From Candidatus Omnitrophota bacterium (GTDB taxonomy: Bacteria; Omnitrophota; Gorgyraeia; Duberdicusellales; 4484-171), in NCBI GenBank assembly GCA_030631705.1, contig DAOVKQ010000048.1, forward strand, positions 1 through 6,007: a stretch of DNA of 6,007 bases, given 5' to 3'. Position 1 is the first letter of the stretch. Every line of letters begins with the position of its first letter. Positions 1 to 5,321 of the stretch are shown in pieces. A program made the position numbers and the translations under genes. The notes below the pieces were generated by a model. It did no database searches. It was not told the origin of the DNA and saw only the letters and a program-made list of their open reading frames with translations.

Positions 1-881
1 GTATAATCCTTAAATTTATTTTTGAGTGAGTCAATGCGGTGAATAAAGCGTTGGAAAAAATATGATTCTCTTTCAAGCATAGCTTGTTTTAAGATTGTAA
101 TCACAGATGCGCTTTCGTCTTCTGTGTGCAGGCGCTTGATATATTCGGGCAGGATTCTATAGTAGGATATGTTCGTCCCCAGGATATCGACAAAGAAGGA
201 TATAAACATAGGAGAAACTTTAATACTTTCAAGGTATTCTTTGAGGTATCTATAAGTATCTAGAAGCGTAATTTCATCAAGGTATATTTTTTCAAAATTT
301 CCGAAAAGAAGATTTAACTCCGAGGAGAGTATTTTATGCGCCGAATTCATGTCAGAGCTGGTTACCAGAATCATGCATTTTTTTTGAAAAATTATAAATT
401 GAGAAAAATCATTATGGAAATTGCGGAATATCTTTTTAAGTTCTGTAAATTCCTCTATTATAAGAACACATTTTCTTGAACTTTCGTTAATAAATTTATT
501 AATTAATTCAAGTAGTTTAAGGAAAGTAATGGAGTTTTTGGTTTTTAGGTTTTCTTTTATAAAATTCACGGTTACTGGTAATGTTTCCTGCGCTATCGAT
601 ATTAGATTGTCTAAATTGTCTTCACAATGGAAGTATTCAGCCAAAAGAGAACATGCTATATTTTTTAGCAGTTCATTCTCTCCGATGTAAGAAGCATCGA
701 TGTAGATATAGATTAATTCTTTTGATTTGGATGTATGGATATGGTCATTGATGATACAGGAAATTTGTTCTTTGTCGTCTCCTATAAGCGCGACATTCTG
801 CCGATAATCATCAAGGAAAGATTTAATTCTTTTATTTATAAGCTTTGTAGGTTCCCACTGTACAGAGGTAATTTGGTCCAC
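1..881 (-). CDS. AAA+/STAND-like ATPase-fold protein with degenerate Walker A (3' end outside window)
   Basis: An open frame of 293 codons runs from a GTG at 881 off the left edge, so the C-terminus is missing. The GTG is the first possible start after an in-frame TAA at 885-887, and AGGG lies about 10 bases upstream. The layout resembles archaeal-ATPase/ORC-like AAA+ proteins. A beta strand NVALIG (29-34) leads into the Walker A position, a Walker B-like strand VLIIEEF lies at 139-145, a sensor-like strand MILVTSS at 170-176, and LLFGNFEKIYLDEI resembles the family's 'pLfGRfe.i.l' segment. The Walker A reads GDDKEQIS (34-41), so the expected GK is QI and only the final serine remains. ATP hydrolysis is therefore doubtful. 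It follows the NlpD-like gene by 3 bp and is probably co-transcribed. Family membership is inferred from motif order; the function is unknown. Confidence 0.75.
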   Translation of the reverse strand, partial: MDQITSVQWEPTKLINKRIKSFLDDYRQNVALIGDDKEQISCIINDHIHTSKSKELIYIYIDASYIGENELLKNIACSLLAEYFHCEDNLDNLISIAQETLPVTVNFIKENLKTKNSITFLKLLELINKFINESSRKCVLIIEEFTELKKIFRNFHNDFSQFIIFQKKCMILVTSSDMNSAHKILSSELNLLFGNFEKIYLDEITLLDTYRYLKEYLESIKVSPMFISFFVDILGTNISYYRILPEYIKRLHTEDESASVITILKQAMLERESYFFQRFIHRIDSLKNKFKDY

Positions 882-884
882 GTT

Positions 885-1622
885 TTATTCCCTGTTTAGG
901 TATATCAAAGGATTTTTAGCTTTATAACCGTCTCTGACTTCAAAATGGAGCAAAAATATTCCTTTCCGTAAATCTTTGCTGGTTTTTCCCAGGATTTCGC
1001 CACTTTGAACATAGTCATCTTTTTTAACGAAAATATCGGATAAGTTTGCGTAAACAGTCGATAATCCTTGGGGATGTTTTATTATTATGGTATTTCCGTA
1101 GCCTTTTAGATCGTCGCTGAAAGTGATTTTACCTTTAAATGAAGATTTTACATTCGCGTATTTGGCTGTTTGTATTTCTATTCCTTTGTTGACTTTATTA
1201 TTTACTCGTTCGTCAAAATAAGCGGCTATTCTACCTTCTGCCGGCCATAAAAACAATAATTTACTTTGTGTATAATTTTCCGCTTGAGGTATGCGCAGGA
1301 TCTGTCCTTTTTCTATGGGTTTAGTTTCTTTTATACGATTTCGGGCAGTCAGTTTAGCAACGGTAATATTGAACTTTTTTGCGATAGACCACAATGTATC
1401 ACCTTTCTTTACGGTATAATAAATTCCTTTTGTTTTTGCCGGAGTAGTGCGGGAAAAAGTTTTCGTCGAAGAATAACTTTGCGCCTTGATGGTAGGTTTA
1501 GGGATTGGCGTAGACGCGCAGCCGGTAATTAAGAATAAAATTATTAATAATAAAAACATTTTTGTCAGCTCTAAAAAGAACTTTTGCCTATAGATTTTCT
1601 CACAATCGCTTAATCTATGCAA
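885..1622 (-). CDS. NlpD-like lipoprotein: LysM plus degenerate LytM (M23) domain
   Basis: Predicted envelope lipoprotein. Counting from a TTG at 1622, a hydrophobic stretch (23-34) ends in lipobox LITGC with Cys35 as the lipidated residue. A Ser/Thr/Pro/Lys linker follows, then a LysM peptidoglycan-binding domain (about 68-112, YTVKKGDTLWSIAKKF) and a C-terminal LytM/M23 fold (about 124-243, ending near LLHFEVRDG). The zinc ligands are mostly gone: the HxxxD position is N145/E149, YAHL is YANL (N193), and HLH is LLH (L224, H226 kept). This is the pattern of non-catalytic LytM factors such as NlpD and EnvC, which activate amidases in cell separation, so a regulatory or scaffold role is more likely than hydrolysis. 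Start choice is open. An ATG at 1559 has a weak GAG upstream but leaves a 13-residue signal with no basic residue; the TTG start supplies Lys/Arg but has no clear ribosome binding site. Confidence 0.88.
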   Translation of the reverse strand: MHRLSDCEKIYRQKFFLELTKMFLLLIILFLITGCASTPIPKPTIKAQSYSSTKTFSRTTPAKTKGIYYTVKKGDTLWSIAKKFNITVAKLTARNRIKETKPIEKGQILRIPQAENYTQSKLLFLWPAEGRIAAYFDERVNNKVNKGIEIQTAKYANVKSSFKGKITFSDDLKGYGNTIIIKHPQGLSTVYANLSDIFVKKDDYVQSGEILGKTSKDLRKGIFLLHFEVRDGYKAKNPLIYLNRE

Positions 1623-1659
1623 CTTATTTATAAAAACGTGTTAAACCCAAGTCCCATTA

Positions 1660-1730
1660 AGCGGGCGAGCGGAATCGAACCGCCGTCATTAGCTTGGGAA
1701 GCTAATGTTTTGCCATTAAACTACGCCCGC
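1660..1730 (-). tRNA. tRNA-Gly (anticodon CCC)
   Basis: The minus strand folds into a complete cloverleaf. A 7-bp acceptor GCGGGCG/CGCCCGC is formed by 1724-1730 and 1661-1667. The D arm is GTTT/AAAC with GG in the loop. The anticodon stem is TTAGC/GCTAA around loop TTCCCAA, giving anticodon CCC (complement at 1696-1698), and the T arm is GGCGG-TTCGATT-CCGCT. The discriminator is U73 (position 1660), as is usual for bacterial tRNA-Gly. No 3' CCA is encoded, so it must be added by a nucleotidyltransferase. It reads GGG codons and lies between thiC and the NlpD-like gene on the same strand. TATACT lies 9 bases upstream of the 5' end and could be a -10 box, but I see no matching -35. Confidence 0.95.
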
Positions 1731-1740
1731 GGAAAATGTA

Positions 1741-1775
1741 GTATATAGTATTGAGTATTGAGTATATACTATATA
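1741..1775 (+). repeat. AT-rich tandem repeat, 7-bp period
   Basis: Five consecutive 7-bp units fill the gap between thiC and the tRNA: GTATATA, GTATTGA, GTATTGA, GTATATA and CTATATA. The outer parts also form a 9-bp inverted repeat (TATATAGTA at 1742-1750 with TACTATATA at 1767-1775). The array begins 3 bp past the thiC stop codon. A stem this AT-rich with no U tract is a poor terminator. Confidence 0.75.
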
Positions 1776-1778
1776 AGG

Positions 1779-3026
1779 TTACAAACAGCTATCAATTATT
1801 TTTAAAGAGCAAAATTTTCCGCACATCGTGCAGGCGTCCGTAGAAAAAGTTTTCAGTGATTTGCGGTATAGTCTTGATTTTTCCTTATCAAGCGCCAGGT
1901 TAAAGATTTTCTGCCATTGTCTTTTGCGCCTGTATTTTGATAACGAAAGATCTCTTTCCCACTCATCTTTAAACCGCAATACATCTACGGAATGCGCGGC
2001 AATTCGGGAGGCTATGACACCTTCTTTTATATCGTTAATTGAAGGATGACGCAGATGTTCCGCCGGTGTAACTACGCATAAAAAGTCTGCTCCGGCCCAG
2101 GCCGCAAGGGCTCCGCCGATGGCAGAAACGACATGATCATGGCCGCAGGCAATGTCTGTGGGAAGCGGACCCAGGACATAAAACGGCGCTCCGAAGCACA
2201 TTTTTTTCTGTAAGAAAACATTGGCTTGTATCTGGTCAAGCCGTATATGCCCGGGGCCTTCTACCATCACGGGAACATTTTTTTTAAAGCATTTTTTAAC
2301 CAGCTCCGCGAGAACAGTTAGTTCACAAATCTGAAGCTTATCAGTAGAGTCAGCTATAGCTCCCGGCCGAAGGGCATCTCCCAGGCTCATGGTAATGTTA
2401 TATTTTTTAAGAATTCCCAGGATTTTGTCGAAATGTTCATAAAGAGGGTTTTCTTTTTTATTCACATGCATCCAGCGGGCAATAATTGCTCCTCCTCTCG
2501 ACACAACTCCTCCCGTCCTCTTTTCTTTTTTTAGTATATTCAGCGTATTTCTCAAGATTCCGGCATGGATAGTAAAAAAGTCAACTCCGTCTTTTGCCTG
2601 TTGTTCTAAAACATCAAGAATATCTTTCAAGTTGAACTTGTCAAAATTTCCTCTTCTTTTTTCCGCTTCTTTAGCGATTTCATAAAGAGGAACTGTTCCC
2701 ACGGGAACACTAGACGCGCTTATTATTTTTTTTCTCGCCTTGTGTAGGTCTCCACCGACACTTAAATCCATTATCGTATCTGTTCCGGCATCGATGGACG
2801 CTTTTAGTTTTTGAATTTCGTCTTTTAATCCAGTCTCGTCGGTTGAGGTGCCGATATTGGTATTAATCTTTATCTTAAGTCCTTTACCTATCGCAGTGAT
2901 TTCCCGTATTTCCTTTTTTGAATTTAAGGGAATTACTACTCTGCCTTTTTTAATTTCTTTTTCAAGGTAAACAAGCGGTACGCGTTCTTTTTTGGCAACT
3001 TTTTTTAGCAAGTTTTTTGTAAGCAT
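1779..3026 (-). CDS. thiC: Phosphomethylpyrimidine (HMP-P) synthase ThiC, short form
   Basis: ThiC is a non-canonical radical-SAM [4Fe-4S] enzyme that rearranges aminoimidazole ribotide into HMP-phosphate, the pyrimidine precursor of thiamine. Family motifs appear in the expected order: MDLSVGGDL (86-94), SRGG (176-179), SLGDALRPG (214-222), VEGPGH (255-260), GPLPTDIACGHDH (286-298) and TPAEHL (320-325). The cluster-binding cysteines sit in the C-terminal tail at C399, C402 and C406. At 415 residues it lacks the long N-terminal domain of the roughly 600-residue proteobacterial and plant enzymes and matches the short archaeal/clostridial type. The cysteine spacing is C-x2-C-x3-C, one residue shorter than the usual C-x2-C-x4-C. 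The ATG lies inside the end of thiE, preceded by a good AGGAG, so translation is probably coupled. The product should be soluble and oxygen-sensitive. Confidence 0.97.
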   Translation of the reverse strand: MLTKNLLKKVAKKERVPLVYLEKEIKKGRVVIPLNSKKEIREITAIGKGLKIKINTNIGTSTDETGLKDEIQKLKASIDAGTDTIMDLSVGGDLHKARKKIISASSVPVGTVPLYEIAKEAEKRRGNFDKFNLKDILDVLEQQAKDGVDFFTIHAGILRNTLNILKKEKRTGGVVSRGGAIIARWMHVNKKENPLYEHFDKILGILKKYNITMSLGDALRPGAIADSTDKLQICELTVLAELVKKCFKKNVPVMVEGPGHIRLDQIQANVFLQKKMCFGAPFYVLGPLPTDIACGHDHVVSAIGGALAAWAGADFLCVVTPAEHLRHPSINDIKEGVIASRIAAHSVDVLRFKDEWERDLSLSKYRRKRQWQKIFNLALDKEKSRLYRKSLKTFSTDACTMCGKFCSLKIIDSCL

Positions 3027-3664
3027 TTTTTAAAATCTCCTGTAGTTTTTCCAACGTTTTTCTGTAAGACTATTCCCCTGCAAACAGCAATGTTTTTTAT
3101 CCCCGCAGCTGTTAGCGAAGGAGTGTTGATTAGGTTAATTCCGCCTATTACAAAGACAGGATTTTTGCTGAGTCGAATCAGATTCTTTATTCCTCGTATT
3201 CCCAGAGGCTTGAGCCCGGGCTTAAGTTTAGTGGGAAATACTGTTCCTATACTGATGTAATCCGGTTTTTCGCAAGACGCAAGATTAAATTCGTTTTTGC
3301 TGTGTACGGTTCTACCGATGATTTTATTTTTTCCCAAAATCCGTCTCGCATGCTTTATCCCAATGTCATTTTCTCCCAAATGTACACCATCGGCGCCTGC
3401 AAGGCAGGCAATATCAGCCCTGTCGTTTATTATCAATAATTTGTGCTGTTCGTGAATTATTTTTTCAAGCTTCTTCGCGACAGATAAAATATTTTTATCG
3501 TTATTACCTTTAATCCTTAATTGCAGTAAATCCGCGCCGCCGGATGCAATTTTTCCGGCCAAAGAAAATATATTTAAGCCGTTACGATCGATAATTTCTT
3601 TATCGAGAAGTACATATAAAAGACCGGTTTTCGAATGCAATCTTTTCCGCTGCGTAAATTTCAT
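3005..3664 (-). CDS. thiE: Thiamine-phosphate synthase ThiE
   Basis: ThiE joins HMP-diphosphate to hydroxyethylthiazole phosphate, giving thiamine phosphate. The sequence is a TIM barrel of usual length (219 residues) with family motifs in order: LLQLRIKG (46-53), IINDRADIA (78-86), ADGVHLGEND (91-100), GRTVHS (117-122), ISIGTVFPTKLKPG (137-150), VIGGIN (172-177) and NIAVCRGI (191-198). Residue 51 is Ile where an acidic residue is common (LREK). The barrel's first strand starts only at LLYVLLD (15-21). The ATG at 3664 has no Shine-Dalgarno sequence and lies 65 bp inside thiD2; a TTG at 3640 is an alternative start. ThiE is often fused behind ThiD2, and this frame reads on from thiD2 if one base is removed from the AAAA run at 3628-3631. 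The independent start is therefore uncertain. The end overlaps thiC by 22 bp. Confidence 0.95.
   Translation of the reverse strand: MKFTQRKRLHSKTGLLYVLLDKEIIDRNGLNIFSLAGKIASGGADLLQLRIKGNNDKNILSVAKKLEKIIHEQHKLLIINDRADIACLAGADGVHLGENDIGIKHARRILGKNKIIGRTVHSKNEFNLASCEKPDYISIGTVFPTKLKPGLKPLGIRGIKNLIRLSKNPVFVIGGINLINTPSLTAAGIKNIAVCRGIVLQKNVGKTTGDFKKCLQKTC
3036..3041 (-). promoter_or_regulatory. Ribosome binding site of thiC, inside thiE
   Basis: AGGAGA on the minus strand lies 9 bases before the thiC ATG at 3026, within the last codons of thiE. It fixes the thiC start and supports translational coupling across the 22-bp gene overlap. It is one of only two strong Shine-Dalgarno sequences in the window. 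Confidence 0.75.
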
Positions 3665-4031
3665 AACGTATTTTTTTGAATATTTTTACCTTAGATTTGT
3701 CCAGTATTTTAAACATTTCCTCCAGTACCCGTGCCGATTCTTTTGCGCGCTGGAAATTTGCATAAATTAAATCAAAAGAATTTTTACGTTTCAGCTCCAG
3801 GCGGTCAATGCCTTTTCCTGAATCTTCTGCTGTATCCCGGGCTTTAATTAACTCAAGGACCAAGTTTTTATCTTTTAATGCTTTTTCCAGGGAATGTCTT
3901 ATTTTTCTTATTTTTTTTCGTAAACTATCGCTTTCAGCGATAAATCTGAAATAGTCTTCAATTATCCGCAAGCCCTCCCGGCAGCGGTTTAAATTAGCGT
4001 CAATTACCCGGAGAATCATTTTTCGGCTCAT
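3600..4031 (-). CDS. thiD2: ThiD2-type HMP-phosphate kinase (possibly the N-terminal half of a ThiD2-ThiE protein)
   Basis: ThiD2 is a small kinase family (about 130 residues), described as strictly monofunctional: it phosphorylates HMP-phosphate but not free HMP. It replaces canonical ThiD and is often fused to ThiE. This 143-residue, probably all-helical protein carries the signature VIDANLNRCREGLRIIED (9-26), then ARDTAEDSGKG (64-74) and YANFQRAKESARVLEE (90-105). There is no P-loop. The first and third segments share the pattern AN-xx-R-xx-E-xx-R-xx-E-(D/E) at identical spacing, which suggests an internal duplication. The tail after about residue 130 (IAFENRSFICTSR) overlaps thiE in another frame and looks like out-of-frame sequence. 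The start at 4031 overlaps rfaE2 by 32 bp and has no clear ribosome binding site; Met5 at 4019 is an alternative. The family call rests on motifs and on position beside thiE and thiC. Confidence 0.85.
   Translation of the reverse strand: MSRKMILRVIDANLNRCREGLRIIEDYFRFIAESDSLRKKIRKIRHSLEKALKDKNLVLELIKARDTAEDSGKGIDRLELKRKNSFDLIYANFQRAKESARVLEEMFKILDKSKVKIFKKIRYEIYAAEKIAFENRSFICTSR
3628..3631 (-). other. AAAA run where the thiD2 and thiE frames could join
   Basis: On the minus strand the junction reads TTC-GAA-AAC-CGG in the thiD2 frame. Removing one A gives TTC-GAA-ACC-GGT, which continues directly into the thiE frame as AAEKIAFETGLLYVLLD. This links the last ThiD2 helix to the first ThiE beta strand. 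It marks a possible base-call error, a real frameshift mutation, or a site where ribosomes shift frame by +1. Confidence 0.5.
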
Positions 4032-4503
4032 GTCGGTATAGTTTAAGTATTCTCTTTATAATTCCTGTCGTAGAGTATCCTTTGACGGTTTTTACGCGGA
4101 CAACTTTAGGGGCGATATCGCTGCCGATTATCTGTCCTGTTGTCCAATCCCCGCCTTTAACCAGAATTTGCGGTTTTATTTTTTTTATAAGCTCATAGGG
4201 TGTTGACTCATCAAAAAGTATGATATAATCCACGCATTCTAAGGACGACACTATTTCTATTCTCGCTTTTTCACTGAAAATCGGACGTTTTTTTCCTTTT
4301 ATTTTTTTTATCGACTTGTCGGAATTCAAGCCGGCTATAAGAATGTCGCCGCATTTTTTTGCTTGCGTTAATATTTTGATATGACCGGGATGGATTATAT
4401 CAAAGCATCCGTTGGTAAAGACAATTTTCTTTCCCCGCTTGCGTAATGTTTCAATGGTTTTTTTTAAAGAGGATGGTTTAAGTAATTTATTTTTGCTGCG
4501 CAT
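4000..4503 (-). CDS. rfaE2: D-glycero-beta-D-manno-heptose 1-phosphate adenylyltransferase RfaE2
   Basis: This enzyme transfers AMP from ATP to heptose 1-phosphate, giving ADP-heptose for the LPS inner core. It is a nucleotidyltransferase-fold protein of 167 residues, corresponding to the C-terminal half of bifunctional HldE. The signature TNGCFDIIHPGH (30-41) contains the nucleotide-binding HxGH at 38-41. It is followed by GLNSD (58-62), RPIFSEKAR (73-81), the loop LVKGGDW (114-120) and GYSTTGII (142-149). The kinase half of HldE is missing, so kinase and transferase are separate proteins here. It starts 26 bp after gmhA, which acts earlier in the same pathway, and its 3' end overlaps thiD2 by 32 bp. 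No strong ribosome binding site precedes the ATG. Glycerol-3-phosphate cytidylyltransferase (TagD-like) is the main alternative, but gmhA next door argues for heptose. Confidence 0.93.
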   Translation of the reverse strand: MRSKNKLLKPSSLKKTIETLRKRGKKIVFTNGCFDIIHPGHIKILTQAKKCGDILIAGLNSDKSIKKIKGKKRPIFSEKARIEIVSSLECVDYIILFDESTPYELIKKIKPQILVKGGDWTTGQIIGSDIAPKVVRVKTVKGYSTTGIIKRILKLYRHEPKNDSPGN

Positions 4504-4529
4504 TAAAAGCTGTTTTGTTTGTCGCTATA

Positions 4530-5096
4530 TCAGGTAAATAACTCTTTTTCGACAATTTCACATATTATATGCCCCAGAAGAATATGGGCTTCCTGAATTC
4601 TCGCAGTATCCTGTAAGGGTACGGTTACGGCTGTGTCTACAAGATTCTTTAGCCGTCCTCCGTTTCTGCCCAGGAAGCCAACGGTTTTTATCCCGATTTC
4701 TTTTGCCGTAGTTATCGCGGTAATTACATTTTGCGATTCACCGGATGTAGAAATTCCTACCGCAATATCTTCCGGCTTTCCCAGGGCTTGCAGCTGCCGG
4801 GAAAAGACAGTATCAAAACCATAATCATTGCCTAACGCGGTAAGTATGGACGAATTGACCGTAAGAGCAATACTGGGTAAAGCGTTGCGGTCTTTCTTAA
4901 ACCTTCCGACCATCTCAGCAGATAAATGCTGGGCGTCGGCAGCGCTTCCGCCGTTACCGAAAAATATTATTTTTCCTCCTTTGTTAAAGGCGGAAATAAA
5001 CATTTCAGAAATTTTTTTAATGAGTAATGAGTTATTTTCAATGAACCTTACGGCATCGTTGTGCCGGGCTATCGCGTTTTTTATTATTTCATCCAT
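4530..5096 (-). CDS. gmhA: Sedoheptulose 7-phosphate isomerase GmhA
   Basis: GmhA converts sedoheptulose 7-phosphate to D-glycero-D-manno-heptose 7-phosphate, the first committed step of ADP-heptose synthesis. It is a single SIS-domain protein of 188 residues, close to the E. coli length (about 192). The sequence shows GNGGSAADAQHLSAEM (47-62) with His57 and Glu61 at the positions of E. coli His61 and the catalytic Glu65. The phosphate-binding loop GISTSGES lies at 114-121. The motif TARIQEAHILLGH (164-176) has Gln168 and His176 at the positions of E. coli Gln172 and His180. All key residues are therefore kept and the enzyme should be active. SIS paralogues such as DiaA share the fold, but the neighbouring rfaE2 supports GmhA. 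The gene follows a 225-bp palindrome-rich gap and has only a weak upstream GGA, so any promoter would lie in that gap. Confidence 0.95.
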   Translation of the reverse strand: MDEIIKNAIARHNDAVRFIENNSLLIKKISEMFISAFNKGGKIIFFGNGGSAADAQHLSAEMVGRFKKDRNALPSIALTVNSSILTALGNDYGFDTVFSRQLQALGKPEDIAVGISTSGESQNVITAITTAKEIGIKTVGFLGRNGGRLKNLVDTAVTVPLQDTARIQEAHILLGHIICEIVEKELFT

Positions 5097-5130
5097 AAGT
5101 TAAAGCATCCAAAAAGTATTCTTGAAACTC

Positions 5131-5192
5131 CACGAGCTCATGGTTCGACTTCGCTCACCATCTTCCGAATCATCCTGAGCCTGTCGAAGGAC
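5131..5192 (+). repeat. REP-like palindromic element
   Basis: Two short palindromes lie in tandem. The first spans 5140-5161 (ATGGT...ACCAT around a TCGACTTCGCTC centre). The second spans 5173-5191, TCCTGAGCCTGTCGAAGGA, with imperfect dyad symmetry. I recognise the second core, GTCCTTCGACAGGCTCAGGATGA on its other strand, and the related 'ggttcgac...ctcacc' unit as dispersed intergenic repeats seen in many unrelated bacterial genomes. That recognition is from memory, not a search. The element lies upstream of gmhA and downstream of the amaP-like gene and has no coding potential that I trust. Confidence 0.65.
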
Positions 5193-5200
5193 ACCCGTGG

Positions 5201-5300
5201 ATTCTTGCCCTTCGCTTCGGCGGAGCGGAAACCTCGCCGAAACGGAATTCATTCCGCTATCCATTCCCACCCTTACAGGTGGGGAATTCCGCGAAGGTGG
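5201..5300 (+). repeat. GC-richer block of three palindromes
   Basis: Three inverted repeats lie end to end. TTCGGCG (5216-5222) pairs with CGCCGAA (5235-5241) across a 12-nt loop. CGGAAT (5243-5248) pairs with ATTCCG (5251-5256) across 2 nt. CCCACC (5266-5271) pairs with GGTGGG (5278-5283), and this stem extends by ATT/AAT past one bulged base. The block is visibly richer in GC than the flanking genes. None of the stems is followed by a U tract on the minus strand, so they are not standard intrinsic terminators, though the last could still act at the 3' end of the amaP-like transcript. It is most likely a repetitive element continuing from the one at 5131-5192. Confidence 0.6.
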
Positions 5301-5321
5301 GTTAACTACGCTATTTGTTTA

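Noticed and set aside
421..690. Plus-strand open frame of 89 codons
   Set aside because: It lies antisense inside the ATPase-like gene, whose minus-strand frame is open throughout and shows ordered motifs.
4525..4540. ACCTGAT on the minus strand, resembling the 3' part of a TPP riboswitch
   Set aside because: It sits at the gmhA stop codon, only about 30 bases precede rfaE2, and no matching 5' half (CTGAGA region) is nearby.
5263..5287. Hairpin CCCACC/GGTGGG as an intrinsic terminator of the amaP-like gene
   Set aside because: The stem is good but no T tract follows on the minus strand; treated as part of the repeat block.
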